The position numbers were made by a program, and so were the translations under genes. The notes beneath the pieces were generated by a model, which worked only from the letters and a program-made list of their open reading frames with translations, was not told where the DNA came from and did not search any database. From the NCBI RefSeq assembly GCF_004298145.1, contig NZ_SCRH01000038.1, positions 310,001 through 374,000 of the forward strand: 64,000 bases of DNA, in the 5' to 3' direction. This document shows, one piece after another, positions 28,946-41,814 of the stretch; position 1 is the first letter of the stretch; every line of letters starts with the position of its first letter. This DNA is from Mycobacterium sp. GTDB taxonomy: Bacteria > Actinomycetota > Actinomycetes > Mycobacteriales > Mycobacteriaceae.

Positions 28946-29716
28946 CTAGCCGGACGGTCCGCCGTCCGAATCCGACTGTTCGCCCTCGCCTTCGGACCCA
29001 TTCGAATCCAGCTCGCGCAGCAAATTTTCCAGGGTGGCGCGGTTGATCCGCCGAAAGGCCCGTCGCGGCCGGTTGACGTCCAAGATCGCGACCTCCAGGC
29101 TGCCCACGTCCAGGGTGGACTGGTCCCCGTTCGAGGATTCGCTGCCGGCCCGCAACGCCTTCACCGCGATGCGTGTGGCCTCGCGCAGATTGGCGTTTTC
29201 GGCGTAAGACTCCTTGAGCGCGGTGGTGATCGGCTCGGTCGTGCCGCCCATCACCACGAAGTGCGGCTCGTCGGCGATCGATCCGTCATAGGTAATCCGG
29301 TACAACTCAGGCGGTTTCGTCTCGCCGTAGTGCGCCACCTCGGCGACGCACAATTCCACCTCGTAGGGCTTGGCCTGTTCGGTGAAGATGGTGCCCAGCG
29401 TCTGCGCGTAGACGTTGGCCAGCTGGCGCCCGGTGACGTCGCGGCGGTCGTAGGCGTAGCCGCGGGTGTCGGCGAATTGGATTCCGCCACGGCGCAAATT
29501 GTCGAATTCGTTGAACTTGCCCGCGGCGGCAAAGCCCACGCGATCGTAGAGTTCGCTGATCTTCTGCAACGACCGCGACGGGTTCTCCGCGACAAAGAGC
29601 ACGCCGCCGGCGTAGACCAGGGCGACCACGCTCTTGCCCCGCGCGATGCCCTTACGCGCGAGTTCGCTGCGCTCGCGCATCGCCTGTTCGGGCGAGATGA
29701 AATACGGGAAACTCAC
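28946..29716 (-). CDS. prcA: PrcA, proteasome alpha subunit
   Basis: Forms the outer heptameric rings of the 20S proteasome and docks the Mpa ATPase. It starts [20 protein letters not shown], the gating N-terminus typical of actinobacterial alpha subunits, followed by the Ntn fold ([18 protein letters not shown]). Length is 256 against 248 for Rv2109c, the difference mostly in the acidic Ser/Gly-rich tail. The GTG start overlaps the prcB stop (GTGA), so synthesis of alpha and beta subunits is coupled. Confidence 0.96.
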   Translation of the reverse strand: MSFPYFISPEQAMRERSELARKGIARGKSVVALVYAGGVLFVAENPSRSLQKISELYDRVGFAAAGKFNEFDNLRRGGIQFADTRGYAYDRRDVTGRQLANVYAQTLGTIFTEQAKPYEVELCVAEVAHYGETKPPELYRITYDGSIADEPHFVVMGGTTEPITTALKESYAENANLREATRIAVKALRAGSESSNGDQSTLDVGSLEVAILDVNRPRRAFRRINRATLENLLRELDSNGSEGEGEQSDSDGGPSG

Positions 29717-30588
29717 TTCTCACCACCATCGGGGCCGAAAGTGTCAACGCGCGAACGGCTTTCGATTACTTCGCGAGCCAGTTCCGCGATGCGACTCTCC
29801 GGCACTTCGAGCGCCCCCTCGGCGCCGATGGTGACCGCCGTGGGATAGATACCGCGGACCAGATCCGGCCCGCCGGTCGCGGAATCATCATCGGCCGCGT
29901 CGTAGAGCGCCTCGATCGCAACGCGCACCGCCGAATCGGCATCGGTGACCTGCGAGTACAACTTCTTCATCGACGACTTGGCGAAAATCGAGCCCGAGCC
30001 CACCGACTGGTAGCCCTCCTCCTCCAAGTTCCAGCCACCGGCCGCGTCGAACGAGACGATACGGCCGGCGCTTTCCGGATCGGCCGCGTGGATGTCGTAG
30101 CCCGCCAGCAACGGCAACGCCACCAGCCCCTGCATGGCGGCGGCCAGGTTGCCGCGCACCATGATCGCCAGCCGGTTCACCTTGCCGGCAAACGTGAGCG
30201 GGACGCCTTCGAGTTTCTCGTAGTGCTCGAGTTCCACGGCGTAGAGGCGGGCGAACTCCACGGCGATCGCGGCGGTGCCGGCGATGCCGGTGGCGGTGTA
30301 GTCATCGGTGATGTACACCTTCTTGACGTCACGCCCGGCGATCATGTTGCCCTGCGTCGAGCGCCGGTCGCCGGCGAGCACCGCGCCGCCGGGATATTTC
30401 AGCGCGACGATGGTGGTCCCGTGGGGTAGCTGCGGCCCGGCGCTTCCCGACTGGGCGGCCCCGAGGCTGGCAGGCAGCAACTCCGGCGCCTGGCGGCGCA
30501 GGAAGTCAGCAAACGAGGAAAGGTCTACTGCGGGGTTTCCCGGAAGTGCGGAATTAATGGACAGGCGATCAGAGAACTGCCAGGTCAC
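29713..30588 (-). CDS. prcB: PrcB, proteasome beta subunit
   Basis: Catalytic subunit of the 20S proteasome. The propeptide ends at Gly57, and cleavage exposes Thr58 in [19 protein letters not shown] as the N-terminal nucleophile, as in M. tuberculosis. Length 291 equals Rv2110c. The GTG start overlaps the pup stop (GTGA), so pup-prcB-prcA are coupled. Confidence 0.97.
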   Translation of the reverse strand: MTWQFSDRLSINSALPGNPAVDLSSFADFLRRQAPELLPASLGAAQSGSAGPQLPHGTTIVALKYPGGAVLAGDRRSTQGNMIAGRDVKKVYITDDYTATGIAGTAAIAVEFARLYAVELEHYEKLEGVPLTFAGKVNRLAIMVRGNLAAAMQGLVALPLLAGYDIHAADPESAGRIVSFDAAGGWNLEEEGYQSVGSGSIFAKSSMKKLYSQVTDADSAVRVAIEALYDAADDDSATGGPDLVRGIYPTAVTIGAEGALEVPESRIAELAREVIESRSRVDTFGPDGGEK

Positions 30589-30779
30589 TGGCCGCCCTTT
30601 TGGACGTATGCCCGGACGAAGTCCTCAGCGTTCTCCTCGAGAACGTCGTCGATCTCGTCGAGCAAATCGTCAGTCTCCTCGGACAGCTTCTCCCGGCGCT
30701 CTTGGCCCGCGGCCGTGCTGCCGGCGAAGTCGTCCTCGTCGTCGCCACCGCCACCACGCTTGGTCTGCTCCTGCGCCAT
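30585..30779 (-). CDS. pup: Pup, prokaryotic ubiquitin-like protein
   Basis: A 64-residue disordered modifier attached to proteins destined for the proteasome. It starts [17 protein letters not shown] and ends VQKGGQ. The terminal Gln must be deamidated by Dop before PafA can ligate it. The ATG at 30779 has GGAGG about seven bases upstream; an in-frame ATG five codons earlier is less likely. First gene of the pup-prcB-prcA unit, 129 bases downstream of dop. Confidence 0.96.
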   Translation of the reverse strand: MAQEQTKRGGGGDDEDDFAGSTAAGQERREKLSEETDDLLDEIDDVLEENAEDFVRAYVQKGGQ

Positions 30780-30908
30780 CGCCGCCTCCTGCATTGTCTG
30801 GGCCTGCTGAATGGCTTTTCATTGTCACGTTCAATGTCAGGCCACGCTTGCCCGTTGGTCTTTCCTACCCTACCGGTCAACCCCGACGTTCCCCGGCTGA
30901 ACCGGCGT

Positions 30909-32417
30909 CTAGCTGGTGAGTCGTTCTACCAGTTCCGCGGCGCTGTCCACTGAGTCCAGCAGCGCTCCCACGTGCGCTTTGCTGCCGCGCAGTGGCTCCA
31001 GCGTCGGAATGCGGACCAAGGAATCGCCCCCCAGATCGAAGATCACGGAGTCCCAACTGGCCGCGGCGATGTCGGCGCCGAACCGGCGCAAGCATTCACC
31101 GCGAAAGTACGCGCGGGTGTCCGTCGGCGGATTGTCCACCGCTTCGAGCACCTGGTGTTCGGACACCAGACGCTTCATCGAGCCGCGCGCGACGAGCCGG
31201 TTGTACAGGCCCTTGTCCAGCCGGACATCGGAATATTGCAGGTCGACCAGGTGTAGCCGCGGCGCCGACCAGCTCAGGTTCTCCCGCTGCCGGAACCCTT
31301 CGAGCAGGCGCAGCTTGGCGGGCCAGTCCAGCAGCTCGGCGCATTCCATGGGGTCGCGCTCCAGTTGGTCGAGCACGTGCGCCCAGGTTTCGACGATGTC
31401 GGCGGCGCGCGGGTCCGGGTCGCGGCTATCGACCAGCTTCGCCACCCGATCAAGGTAAACCCGTTGCAGGGCAAGCCCGGTCAGCTCCCGACCATCGGCC
31501 AGGGCCACCGCGGCACGCAGCGATGGATCGCGGCTGATCGCGTGCACCGCGTGCACCGGCCGGGCCAGCGCCAGGTCGCTCAGGTCGATGCCGTGTGCCG
31601 GGCCCTCTTCGATCAGGTCCAGCACCAGCGAAGTGGTGCCCAGTTTCAGGTAGGTCGACGTCTCGGCGAGGTTGGCGTCGCCGATGATGACGTGCAGCCG
31701 TCGGTACCGGTCGGCGTCGGCGTGTGGCTCGTCGCGGGTGTTGATGATGCCGCGCTTGAGGGTGGTTTCCAGGCCGACCTCGACCTCGATGTAGTCCGAG
31801 CGTTGCGACAGCTGAAAGCCGGCCTCGTCACCCGAGGGTCCGATCCCGACCCGTCCGGAGCCGGTGATCACCTGCCGCGAGACCAGAAAGGGGGTCAGCC
31901 CGGCGATGATCGCCGAGAACGGCGTCTGCCGCGACATCAGATAGTTTTCGTGCGACCCGTAGGAGGCGCCCTTGCCGTCGACGTTGTTCTTGTAGAGCTG
32001 CAATTTCGCGGCCCCGGGCACGCTGGCGACGTGCCGGGCGGCCGCCTCCATCACCCGCTCGCCGGCCTTGTCCCAGATCACGGCGTCCAGCGGGTCGGTG
32101 CATTCGGGTGCGGAGTATTCGGGGTGCGCGTGGTCGACGTAGAGCCGGGCCCCGTTGGTCAGGATCATGTTGGCCGCTCCGACCTCGTCGGCGTCGACCA
32201 CCGGGGGCGGCCCGGCCGAGCGGCTCAGGTCGAACCCGCGGGCGTCACGCAGCGGCGATTCCACCTCGTAGTCCCAACGGGTGCGCTTGGCGCGCTGAAT
32301 GCCCGCCGCCGCCGCATACGCCAAAACCGCCTGTGTCGACGTGAGGATCGGGTTGGCAGTCGGGTCCGATGGCGATGAAATGCCGTATTCGACCTCCGTT
32401 CCGATAATCCGTTGCAT
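30909..32417 (-). CDS. dop: Dop, deamidase of Pup and depupylase
   Basis: Glutamine-synthetase-like enzyme related to PafA. It deamidates the C-terminal Gln of Pup and also removes Pup from substrates. It begins [16 protein letters not shown], then [40 protein letters not shown] and [19 protein letters not shown]. The 502 residues and this start suit the family; the H37Rv annotation is longer at the N-terminus. The gene is divergent from the Rv2114-like gene across 148 bases likely to hold both promoters. Confidence 0.95.
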   Translation of the reverse strand: MQRIIGTEVEYGISSPSDPTANPILTSTQAVLAYAAAAGIQRAKRTRWDYEVESPLRDARGFDLSRSAGPPPVVDADEVGAANMILTNGARLYVDHAHPEYSAPECTDPLDAVIWDKAGERVMEAAARHVASVPGAAKLQLYKNNVDGKGASYGSHENYLMSRQTPFSAIIAGLTPFLVSRQVITGSGRVGIGPSGDEAGFQLSQRSDYIEVEVGLETTLKRGIINTRDEPHADADRYRRLHVIIGDANLAETSTYLKLGTTSLVLDLIEEGPAHGIDLSDLALARPVHAVHAISRDPSLRAAVALADGRELTGLALQRVYLDRVAKLVDSRDPDPRAADIVETWAHVLDQLERDPMECAELLDWPAKLRLLEGFRQRENLSWSAPRLHLVDLQYSDVRLDKGLYNRLVARGSMKRLVSEHQVLEAVDNPPTDTRAYFRGECLRRFGADIAAASWDSVIFDLGGDSLVRIPTLEPLRGSKAHVGALLDSVDSAAELVERLTS

Positions 32418-32565
32418 GCTTCAAAGACTAGGCGAGGTGCGGAATTGACCTTCTCCGGGGCGTCGGCGCCCTAGAGCCGCGCAAAGTTGACCTGCACCGA
32501 CAACTGGCTCATCGATGACCGCGTGTGCTGTTGACGACGTTGACGGCGGTGATTAGCTTCACGGG

Positions 32566-33171
32566 ATGACCGACCTATCCGGGAAGCGTTACGGCGAAGT
32601 GCTTCTCGTGACCCCCGGGGAGGCGGGACCGCAGGCCACGGTTTACAACAGCTTCCCGCTCAACGATTGTCCGGCCGAGCTGTGGTCGAAGCTCGACGCC
32701 CAGGCCATCGCCAAGGAACACGGGGCGGCCACGGCGCTGCTCAACGGTCCGCGCTACTGGCTGATGAACGCCATCGAGAAGCAGCGGCAAGGGCCGCAGA
32801 TCACGAAGACGTTCGGCGGCATTGAGATGATTCAGCAGGCCACGGTCCTGCTGTCGTCGATGAATCCCGCGCCCTACACCGCCAATCGGGTCAACCGTCA
32901 CACAGTCTTCGTCTTCAACCCGGGTAAAGAGGTCTACGAACTCGTCGACCCCGGCGGGCAGCGCTGGGTCATGCAGACCTGGAGCCAGGTCGCCGACCCC
33001 ACCCTGTCGCACGCCGAGCTGCCCGGCTTGGCGGGCCGGCTCAACCTGCCGCACGGGTGGGCCTACCAAGCGCGCGTGCTCGCCAGTGAGCTGCGGGTGG
33101 ACACCACCACCCGGCCCGCGCAGGTGCTGCAGGACAATCTGACCAACAGCTATTCGCTGGTCACCGACTGA
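32566..33171 (+). CDS. Conserved protein of unknown function (Rv2114 homologue)
   Basis: A 201-residue protein without signal peptide or membrane helix, containing LLVTPGEAGPQATVYNSFPL, LNGPRYWLMNAIEKQRQG and TWSQVADPTLSHAELPGL. I recognise it as the counterpart of Rv2114, found between dop and mpa in mycobacteria, but know no biochemical function. Its position inside the proteasome cluster on the opposite strand does not prove a role there. The ATG start is the only reasonable one. Confidence 0.85.
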   Translation: MTDLSGKRYGEVLLVTPGEAGPQATVYNSFPLNDCPAELWSKLDAQAIAKEHGAATALLNGPRYWLMNAIEKQRQGPQITKTFGGIEMIQQATVLLSSMNPAPYTANRVNRHTVFVFNPGKEVYELVDPGGQRWVMQTWSQVADPTLSHAELPGLAGRLNLPHGWAYQARVLASELRVDTTTRPAQVLQDNLTNSYSLVTD

Positions 33172-33191
33172 CCCACAAGCACCACCCCGCT

Positions 33192-33211
33192 CGACGCTGA
33201 TTCCCGCGTCG
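33192..33211. terminator. Hairpin between convergent genes
   Basis: CGACGC and GCGTCG pair across an 8-base loop in the 54-base gap between the convergent Rv2114-like gene and the small Cys/His protein gene. No U-tract follows. Confidence 0.35.
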
Positions 33212-33225
33212 CGTGACCGCGAGGC

Positions 33226-33432
33226 TTACTCGTCGGCGGTGCGCTCCAGCTCGCCCGCAGGGACGACACGCTTGAGGAAGCCGCGCATCGACAGATATTC
33301 GCTGAGGTACTCGAGGTGCTCATCGCACGCCAGCCATACTTTCCGCCGCTCGGCGGTATGAATCTTGGAGTTGTTCCACAGCAGGCCCCACGATGCTGTT
33401 GCGTGGCAACCTTTACGCGAGCAGGTGCTCAT
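33226..33432 (-). CDS. Small Cys/His protein, probable zinc-binding, function unknown
   Basis: A 68-residue protein starting MSTCSRKGCHATASWGLLW and containing WLACDEHLEYLSEYLSMRGF. The Cys-x4-Cys and Cys-x2-His spacing suggests one zinc site (Cys4, Cys9, Cys36, His39). Similar small proteins occur in other actinobacteria as far as I recall, often unannotated. It lies 46 bases downstream of mpa on the same strand, so it may be cotranscribed with mpa. The ATG at 33432 is chosen because the frame upstream reads antisense sequence with no family features. Confidence 0.7.
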   Translation of the reverse strand: MSTCSRKGCHATASWGLLWNNSKIHTAERRKVWLACDEHLEYLSEYLSMRGFLKRVVPAGELERTADE

Positions 33433-33478
33433 AAACGGGGTCCGGCGTTGCTTGCAGATCAACCACAGCCTGCGGCCA

Positions 33479-35308
33479 CTACAGGTACTGACCCAGGTTC
33501 GACTCGGTGTCGATGGCCCGCGACGCGCTCGAGCTCTTGCCGGTGACCAGCGTGCGGATGTAGACGATCCGCTCGCCCTTCTTGCCCGAAATCCTCGCCC
33601 AGTCATCGGGGTTGGTGGTGTTGGGCAGGTCCTCGTTCTCGGCGAACTCGTCGACGATCGAATCGAGCAGGTGCTGAATGCGCAGACCCGGCTGCCCGGT
33701 CTCCAGCACCGACTTGATCGCGTTCTTCTTCGCCCGGTCGACGACGTTCTGGATCATCGCCCCGGAGTTGAAGTCCTTGAAATACATGACTTCCTTGTCA
33801 CCGTTGGCGTAGGTGACCTCCAGGAACCGGTTGTCGTCGATCTCGGCGTACATCCGCTCGACGACCTTCTCGATCATCGCCTTGATGCAGGCGGTGCGGT
33901 CGTTGCCGAACTCGGCGAGGTCGTCGGCGTGCAGCGGCAGCGACTCGATCAGGTACTTCGAGAAGATGTCTTGCGCCGCTTCGGCATCCGGCCGCTCGAT
34001 CTTGATCTTCACGTCGAGGCGCCCGGGCCGCAGGATGGCGGGGTCGATCATGTCCTCACGGTTGGAGGCGCCGATCACGATGACGTTCTCCAGCCCCTCC
34101 ACGCCGTCGATCTCACTGAGCAGCTGCGGGACCACCGTCGTCTCGACGTCCGAAGACACCCCGGTGCCACGAGTGCGGAAGATCGAGTCCATCTCGTCGA
34201 AGAACACGATCACCGGTGTGCCTTCCGACGCCTTCTCGCGGGCGCGCTGGAAGATCAGCCGGATGTGTCGCTCGGTTTCACCGACGAACTTGTTGAGCAG
34301 CTCGGGGCCCTTGATGTTCAAGAAGTACGACTTGGCCTCGCGCGCGTCGTCACCGCGCACCTCGGCCATCTTCTTGGCCAACGAATTCGCCACCGCCTTG
34401 GCGATCAGCGTCTTACCGCAACCGGGCGGACCGTAGAGCAGCACACCTTTGGGCGGGCGCAGCGCGTACTCCCGGTACAGCTCCTTGTGCAGGAACGGCA
34501 ACTCCACGGCGTCGCGGATCTGCTCGATCTGGCGGGTCAGGCCGCCGATGTCCAGGTAGCTGACGTCGGGCACCTCTTCCAGCACCAGGTCCTCGACCTC
34601 GGCCTTGGGGATGCGCTCGAACGCGTAGCCGGCCTTGGTGTCGACCAGCAACGAGTCACCGGGCCGCAGCCTGCGGGGCCGGGTGTCGTCGTTGAGAGCA
34701 TCGGGATGACCCTCCGGCAGGTCCTCGGCGACCAGCGGCTCGGCGAGCCAGACGATGCGTTCCTCGTCGGCGTGGCCGACGACCAGTGCCCGGTGACCGT
34801 CGGCCAAGAGCTCACGCAGCGTGGAGATCTCGCCGACCGATTCGAACTTGCCGGCTTCCACGACGGTCAGGGCCTCGTTGAGGCGAACGGTCTGGCCCTT
34901 CCGCAGCAACGCGATTTCGATGTTCGGCGAGCAAGTCAGGCGCATCTTGCGGCCGGATGTGAACACGTCGACCGTGTCGTCTTCGTGCGTGCCGAGCAGG
35001 ACGCCGTAGCCGCTGGGCGGCTGCCCCAGCCGATCGACTTCCTCGCGCAGCGCCAGCAGTTGCTGGCGGGCCTCTTTGAGGGTCTCCATCAACTTCGAGT
35101 TACGGGACGCGAGGGAGTCGATGCGGGCTTCAAGCTGATGCACATCGCGAGCAGAGCGGGCGCCGCCTTGCGCGCCGACGGCATGGTCGAGTTGCTCGCG
35201 CAACATCGACGCCTCACGGCGTAGTTGCTCCAACTCGGCCTCGTCACCGCTGGACGGGTCTGATTCGTGGGGGGTTCCGAAAGCTTCAGAACGCTCTGAG
35301 CTACCCAT
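33479..35308 (-). CDS. mpa: Mpa (ARC), proteasomal AAA ATPase
   Basis: Hexameric ATPase that recognises pupylated proteins through its N-terminal coiled coil and threads them into the 20S proteasome. The coiled coil spans about residues 20-95, followed by two OB folds to about 240. The AAA domain has Walker A GPPGCGKT near residue 299 and Walker [10 protein letters not shown], with [15 protein letters not shown] after it. The C-terminus is GQYL, whose penultimate Tyr opens the proteasome gate. Length 609 equals Rv2115c. The ATG at 35308 has AAAGGAG upstream; the long frame before it is not family sequence. Confidence 0.97.
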   Translation of the reverse strand: MGSSERSEAFGTPHESDPSSGDEAELEQLRREASMLREQLDHAVGAQGGARSARDVHQLEARIDSLASRNSKLMETLKEARQQLLALREEVDRLGQPPSGYGVLLGTHEDDTVDVFTSGRKMRLTCSPNIEIALLRKGQTVRLNEALTVVEAGKFESVGEISTLRELLADGHRALVVGHADEERIVWLAEPLVAEDLPEGHPDALNDDTRPRRLRPGDSLLVDTKAGYAFERIPKAEVEDLVLEEVPDVSYLDIGGLTRQIEQIRDAVELPFLHKELYREYALRPPKGVLLYGPPGCGKTLIAKAVANSLAKKMAEVRGDDAREAKSYFLNIKGPELLNKFVGETERHIRLIFQRAREKASEGTPVIVFFDEMDSIFRTRGTGVSSDVETTVVPQLLSEIDGVEGLENVIVIGASNREDMIDPAILRPGRLDVKIKIERPDAEAAQDIFSKYLIESLPLHADDLAEFGNDRTACIKAMIEKVVERMYAEIDDNRFLEVTYANGDKEVMYFKDFNSGAMIQNVVDRAKKNAIKSVLETGQPGLRIQHLLDSIVDEFAENEDLPNTTNPDDWARISGKKGERIVYIRTLVTGKSSSASRAIDTESNLGQYL

Positions 35309-35475
35309 CTTGCGCTCCTTTCCCACACCGAATTGGCGCGGCGGATACTTCAAAGCTACCGGCGATTGCCGCTTGATGTGCGTAGTCAAATACCCACGAA
35401 TAGTTAAGATTTTCGTCACGCTGGTAATCTCGGCCACTAATCGTGATGATCGAAAGGGCCATGGGAGGTGGCACA

Positions 35476-35610
35476 GTGACCGCAAAAAGCCTCGCCACAG
35501 GCTCGGCTCGCGTCGCCGTCCCCCCCACCGCCACCGGTGTGAGTTCAGTTGCACCCATCGGCCCGACCTTAGCGACATCTCACCCACCCGAAGCGGCCAG
35601 AGCCGCCTAG
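35476..35610 (+). CDS. Candidate small ORF (44 aa) just upstream of the lppK-like gene
   Basis: In the 318-base gap between mpa and the lppK-like gene, a GTG preceded by GGGAGGTGG opens a 44-codon frame ([15 protein letters not shown] onward, ending EAARAA) that stops 16 bases before the lipoprotein ATG. The product is Ala/Pro/Ser/Thr-rich, not membrane-like, and resembles nothing I know. The good ribosome site and placement suggest a leader or small protein translated before the lipoprotein. The rest of the gap is AT-richer sequence presumably holding divergent promoters. Low certainty. Confidence 0.3.
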   Translation: MTAKSLATGSARVAVPPTATGVSSVAPIGPTLATSHPPEAARAA

Positions 35611-35626
35611 CCGGCCGACCGACTGG

Positions 35627-36271
35627 ATGCACCGACCACTGTCCGTAGCGCTGTGCACCGCCACCGCCCTGGCGGCGGTCGGGCTCGCGGCGTGTGCGTC
35701 GAATCAGCCGCCGAGTGGGTCGTCGACGGTCTCTTCGCTGCCACCGGCCACGTCCACTCAGGTTGGCGCGCCCGTCACGGCTCCCCTGCCGCCGCCGGAA
35801 GCCCTCACCGATGTCCTCACCCGGCTGGCGGATCCGAACGTCCCGGGCGCAGCCAAGGTGAGTCTGGTCGAAGGCGCCACCCCGGAGAGCGCGGCCACGC
35901 TGGACAAATTCACCAACGCATTGCGGGACAACGGCTACCTGCCCATGACCTTCACCGCGAACGACATCGCCTGGTCGGACAAGAACCCGTCGAATGTGAA
36001 AGCCAGCATCGCCGTCCACACCGCCCAGGCCAACAACGCCAACTTCACCTTCCCGATGGAATTCGCTCCCTTCCAGGGCGGTTGGCAGCTCTCCCGGCGA
36101 ACCGCCGAAATGCTGTTGGCCCTGGGCAAGTCGCCCGCGTCACCGACTTCCGGGGCTCCCGCGAGCCCGGCTCCCGCGCCGCCACCCGAACCCGCTCCGC
36201 CACCGGCGCCCCCGCCTCCCCCGCCGGCCCCGGCTCCGGAACCCGCACCTTCCCAAAACCCGCCAGGCTGA
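35627..36271 (+). CDS. lppK: LppK-like lipoprotein
   Basis: A 214-residue exported lipoprotein. Signal peptide [18 protein letters not shown] is followed by lipobox GLAAC with Cys23. The mature domain includes [18 protein letters not shown] and [19 protein letters not shown], a fold seen in several mycobacterial Lpp proteins. The last 45 residues are a Pro/Ala/Glu-rich tail, which makes it longer than the 189 recalled for Rv2116. Location and sequence match Rv2116. Function unknown. The DUF503 gene starts 8 bases after its stop. Confidence 0.88.
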   Translation: MHRPLSVALCTATALAAVGLAACASNQPPSGSSTVSSLPPATSTQVGAPVTAPLPPPEALTDVLTRLADPNVPGAAKVSLVEGATPESAATLDKFTNALRDNGYLPMTFTANDIAWSDKNPSNVKASIAVHTAQANNANFTFPMEFAPFQGGWQLSRRTAEMLLALGKSPASPTSGAPASPAPAPPPEPAPPPAPPPPPPAPAPEPAPSQNPPG

Positions 36272-36279
36272 CCCGCGGG

Positions 36280-36579
36280 ATGTGGATCGGCTGGCTCGAG
36301 TTCGACGTGTTGCTGGGCGACGTTCGCTCACTCAAACAGAAGCGATCGGTCATTCGTCCCGTCGTCGCCGAGTTACAGCGCAAGTTCGGCGTCTCGGCCG
36401 CCGAGACGGGTTCGCATGAGCTGTATCGACGGGCCGGCATCGGCGTCGCCCTGGTCTCCGGCGACCGCGGCCACGCCGTCGACGTCCTGGATGCGGCCGA
36501 GCGGCTGGTGGCCGCGCATCCCGAGTTCGAGCTGCTGTCGGCGCGGCGCTCGCTGCTGCGCAGCGAGGATTTGGCGTAG
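36280..36579 (+). CDS. DUF503 family protein (Rv2117 homologue)
   Basis: A 99-residue protein starting MWIGWLEFDVLLGDVRSLKQ, with KQKRSVIRPVVAELQRKFGV and LVSGDRGHAVDVLDAAERL, which mark the DUF503 family (YlxP-like). Such proteins often lie near translation factors; the function is not established. ATG start 8 bases after the lipoprotein stop suggests cotranscription. A hairpin repeat unit of family B fills the gap between its stop and the stop of the convergent trmI. Confidence 0.87.
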   Translation: MWIGWLEFDVLLGDVRSLKQKRSVIRPVVAELQRKFGVSAAETGSHELYRRAGIGVALVSGDRGHAVDVLDAAERLVAAHPEFELLSARRSLLRSEDLA

Positions 36580-36584
36580 CCGAG

Positions 36585-36633
36585 GGTGGCGACCCGCTGC
36601 GCCCGGCAACGCCGCGCTTGCGATCCCCACTGA

Positions 36634-36636
<3 letters not shown>
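36585..36636. repeat. Family B hairpin repeat, one unit, between convergent stops
   Basis: One unit opening GGTGGCGACCCGCTGCGCCC and ending at the trmI stop codon. The ends GTGGCGA (36586-36592) and TCCCCAC (36624-36630) pair except at one position; an inner GGC-AAC-GCC hairpin and GCGC arms complete a near full-length stem-loop. The same unit recurs near 38.5 kb and 61.9 kb. Confidence 0.88.
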
Positions 36637-38450
<1,814 letters not shown>

Positions 38451-38463
38451 GCGGCTGGTCAAA

Positions 38464-38571
38464 GGGTGGCGACCCGCTGCGCCCGGCAACGCCGCGCTTG
38501 CGATCGCCACTGGCCAGACGGTGGCGACCCGCTGCGCCCGGCAACGCCGCGCTTGCGATCGCCACTGGTCA
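38464..38571. repeat. Family B hairpin repeat, two tandem units, between convergent stops
   Basis: Two units spaced 55 bases apart, starting at 38465 and 38520, almost identical to each other and to the unit at 36585. In both, GTGGCGA pairs perfectly with TCGCCAC (38466-38472 with 38504-38510; 38521-38527 with 38559-38565). The second unit ends in the stop codon of the convergent flavoprotein gene. Confidence 0.92.
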
Positions 38572-39936
38572 AAGCGGCGACAGCTCCTGCAGCATCGTCG
38601 GAATGAGCTCGCTGACGGTGGGGTGGATGTGCATAGTGCGTGACAGCGTGGTGTACGGCGCTTTGGCCGCCATGACGTCCAGGATGCAGTGAATGGCCTC
38701 ATCGCCGCCGACCCCGAAGATGGTGGCCCCCAGGATCTCCTGGGTGTCGGCGTCCACGACGACTTTCATGAAGCCTTGTGTCTCACCCTTCTCCACCGCC
38801 CGACCAACTCTGGTCATCGGGCGCTTGCCGACCAGCGCCTTGCGTCCCGACGCGCGGACCTGATCGGCGCTCAGGCCGGCACGACCCAACGGTGGATCGA
38901 TGTAGAGGGCGTAGGTCGTGATGCGGTCGCTCACCCGTCGGGGATCGTCATCGAGCAGATTGGCGGCGACGATCTCGAAATCGTTGTACGACGTGTGGGT
39001 GAACGCGCCCTTGCCGTTGCAGTCGCCCATCGCCCAGATGTGATCCACGCTGGTCCTGAGCTGGTCATCGACCACGATGTAGCCGCGGGCATCGGTCTGC
39101 ACACCGGCCGCCTGCAGGCCCAGATCGTCGGTGTTGGGCCGCCGGCCCACCGCCAGCAGCAGATGACTCCCCCGGATGGGCGGTGCGCCGTCGCGCGGGG
39201 TGAGATCAAATCCGTTGCCGGTCTTGGTGACCCGCACATCGTCAGCACCGACGACGATGTCGATGCCCTCGGCCCGCAAGATTTCCTCGACGGTGGCCGA
39301 GACGTCCTCGTCTTCGCGGGACGCCAGCCGCGGGCCCCGCTCCACGACCGTCACCCGAGCCCCGAAGCGCCGGTACATCTGCGCGAACTCCAGCGCGATG
39401 TAGCTGCCACCCACGATGACGAGATGTGTTGGCAGCGTGTCGAGTTCGAGGATCGACACGTTGGTGAGGAACTCGACCTCGTCCAGGCCCGGGAGGTCGG
39501 GCACCACGGCACGGCCGCCGACGTTGAGAAAGATGCGGTCGGCGTGCAGCACGTCCTTGCCGACCCGCAATGTGTGCGGATCCTCGAAAACCGCGTGCCC
39601 GCGAACGACGGTGCAGCCGCCCATGCCCTCGAGCCAATCTTCGACACCCTTGCGGTCACCCAGCATGATCTCGTCCTTGCGGGCCTTGACTTTCGCCATG
39701 TCCACACTGATCTCGCCGGTGCCGACGCCGTAGTCCGCGCCGCGCCGCGCCAGATGCGCGGCGTGCGCGGAGGCCACCAGCGTCTTGGTCGGGATGCATC
39801 CGGTGTTGACGCAGGTGCCGCCGATCAGTTTGCGTTCGACGATCGCGACGCGCTGCCCGGCTGCGGTGAGCCGCCCCGCCAGCGGCGGGCCGGCCTGGCC
39901 CGCACCGACGATGATCGCGTCGAAATGTTCTGTCAC
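38569..39936 (-). CDS. FAD-dependent pyridine nucleotide-disulfide oxidoreductase (MerA-like)
   Basis: A 455-residue flavoprotein. FAD motif IIVGAGQAGPPLAGRL, redox pair Cys42/Cys47 in GGTCVNTGCIPTK, NAD motif VIVGGSYIALEFAQMY, FAD motif VDHIWAMGDCNGKGAF, and the C-terminal dimer domain with DVMAAKAPYTTL. It lacks the C-terminal vicinal cysteines and the N-terminal NmerA domain of true mercuric reductases, so it should not be called merA despite the similarity. Substrate unknown. The GTG start overlaps the stop of the DUF4126 gene by 4 bases (GTGA), so the pair is coupled. I do not recall it at this place in H37Rv. Confidence 0.85.
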   Translation of the reverse strand: MTEHFDAIIVGAGQAGPPLAGRLTAAGQRVAIVERKLIGGTCVNTGCIPTKTLVASAHAAHLARRGADYGVGTGEISVDMAKVKARKDEIMLGDRKGVEDWLEGMGGCTVVRGHAVFEDPHTLRVGKDVLHADRIFLNVGGRAVVPDLPGLDEVEFLTNVSILELDTLPTHLVIVGGSYIALEFAQMYRRFGARVTVVERGPRLASREDEDVSATVEEILRAEGIDIVVGADDVRVTKTGNGFDLTPRDGAPPIRGSHLLLAVGRRPNTDDLGLQAAGVQTDARGYIVVDDQLRTSVDHIWAMGDCNGKGAFTHTSYNDFEIVAANLLDDDPRRVSDRITTYALYIDPPLGRAGLSADQVRASGRKALVGKRPMTRVGRAVEKGETQGFMKVVVDADTQEILGATIFGVGGDEAIHCILDVMAAKAPYTTLSRTMHIHPTVSELIPTMLQELSPL

Positions 39937-40451
39937 TTAACCGCCGTCAGCAGGTACTCCGTCAGCACGTGACCCGTCACGGCCAGAATGACGAAACCCC
40001 CGACGATCGCGACGGCGTCCTCGAGCAGCGCGATCGGCAGGTCCTTACCGGTCACGGCGGCCAGTCGCTTGCGCGCCTGGTAGCCGCCGAGCGTACCGAG
40101 CACCGCGCCGATGACGCCGGCGCCCAGCGCGGTAAAGGTCCAGTGCGGCCAGGCGCCCAGGGCCGCGCCCGCAAGCCCGCCCATGACGATGCGGGCCGCG
40201 AAGACCGGTGGCGCCGTGCGGGGCGGGGTCTTGGGCAGCTTGTCGTTGACCATTTCGCCGACGGCGAGGACGGTGAAGACGATCACCGCGATGATGCTGG
40301 CCATCCAGGCTGCCCAGGTGCCGTGCAGGTCGATCCAGCCAAGGAGAGCGGGGGCGGCGGCCCAGGCGACAACGGCGGGAGCCGTCAGCGAGCGCAACCC
40401 CGCGACAACGCCAATCAACAAAGCCAGCAACAGAATAAGCGCGTGTGTCAC
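39933..40451 (-). CDS. DUF4126 integral membrane protein (Rv2120c homologue)
   Basis: A 172-residue protein with about five hydrophobic segments (ALILLLALLIGVVAGLRSL, ASIIAVIVFTVLAVGEMV, GGLAGAALGAWPHW and others). GLRSLTAPAVVAWA is a family signature. Function unknown. The GTG at 40451 is decided by a strong AGGAGG six bases upstream; the longer frame before it is not membrane-like. It is coupled to the downstream flavoprotein. Confidence 0.87.
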   Translation of the reverse strand: MTHALILLLALLIGVVAGLRSLTAPAVVAWAAAPALLGWIDLHGTWAAWMASIIAVIVFTVLAVGEMVNDKLPKTPPRTAPPVFAARIVMGGLAGAALGAWPHWTFTALGAGVIGAVLGTLGGYQARKRLAAVTGKDLPIALLEDAVAIVGGFVILAVTGHVLTEYLLTAVK

Positions 40452-40569
40452 GAAGACCTCCTGGAGGACGACAGCCGGCGACCTTTTCCAGGGACGGCCC
40501 ACACGCCAACCCGGGCAGTCCCCCGAGGCGGACGCTAACACAGCCGCGGCGTTCGCACCGCGTGTGCAA

Positions 40570-41708
<1,139 letters not shown>

Positions 41709-41814
41709 GCGGCGGCCGGCAAAGTCACGGCGGTTACGCTCGGCGACGATGCGAGCCGCGCAGCGGCGCGCTGAGGACCTGGGCAATTCGGCCCAGCGCT
41801 CGCCGGCGCCTGGT

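Noticed and set aside
38569..39936. Mercuric reductase (merA)
   Set aside because: The C-terminal vicinal cysteines and the N-terminal metal-binding domain are absent and no mer genes are nearby.
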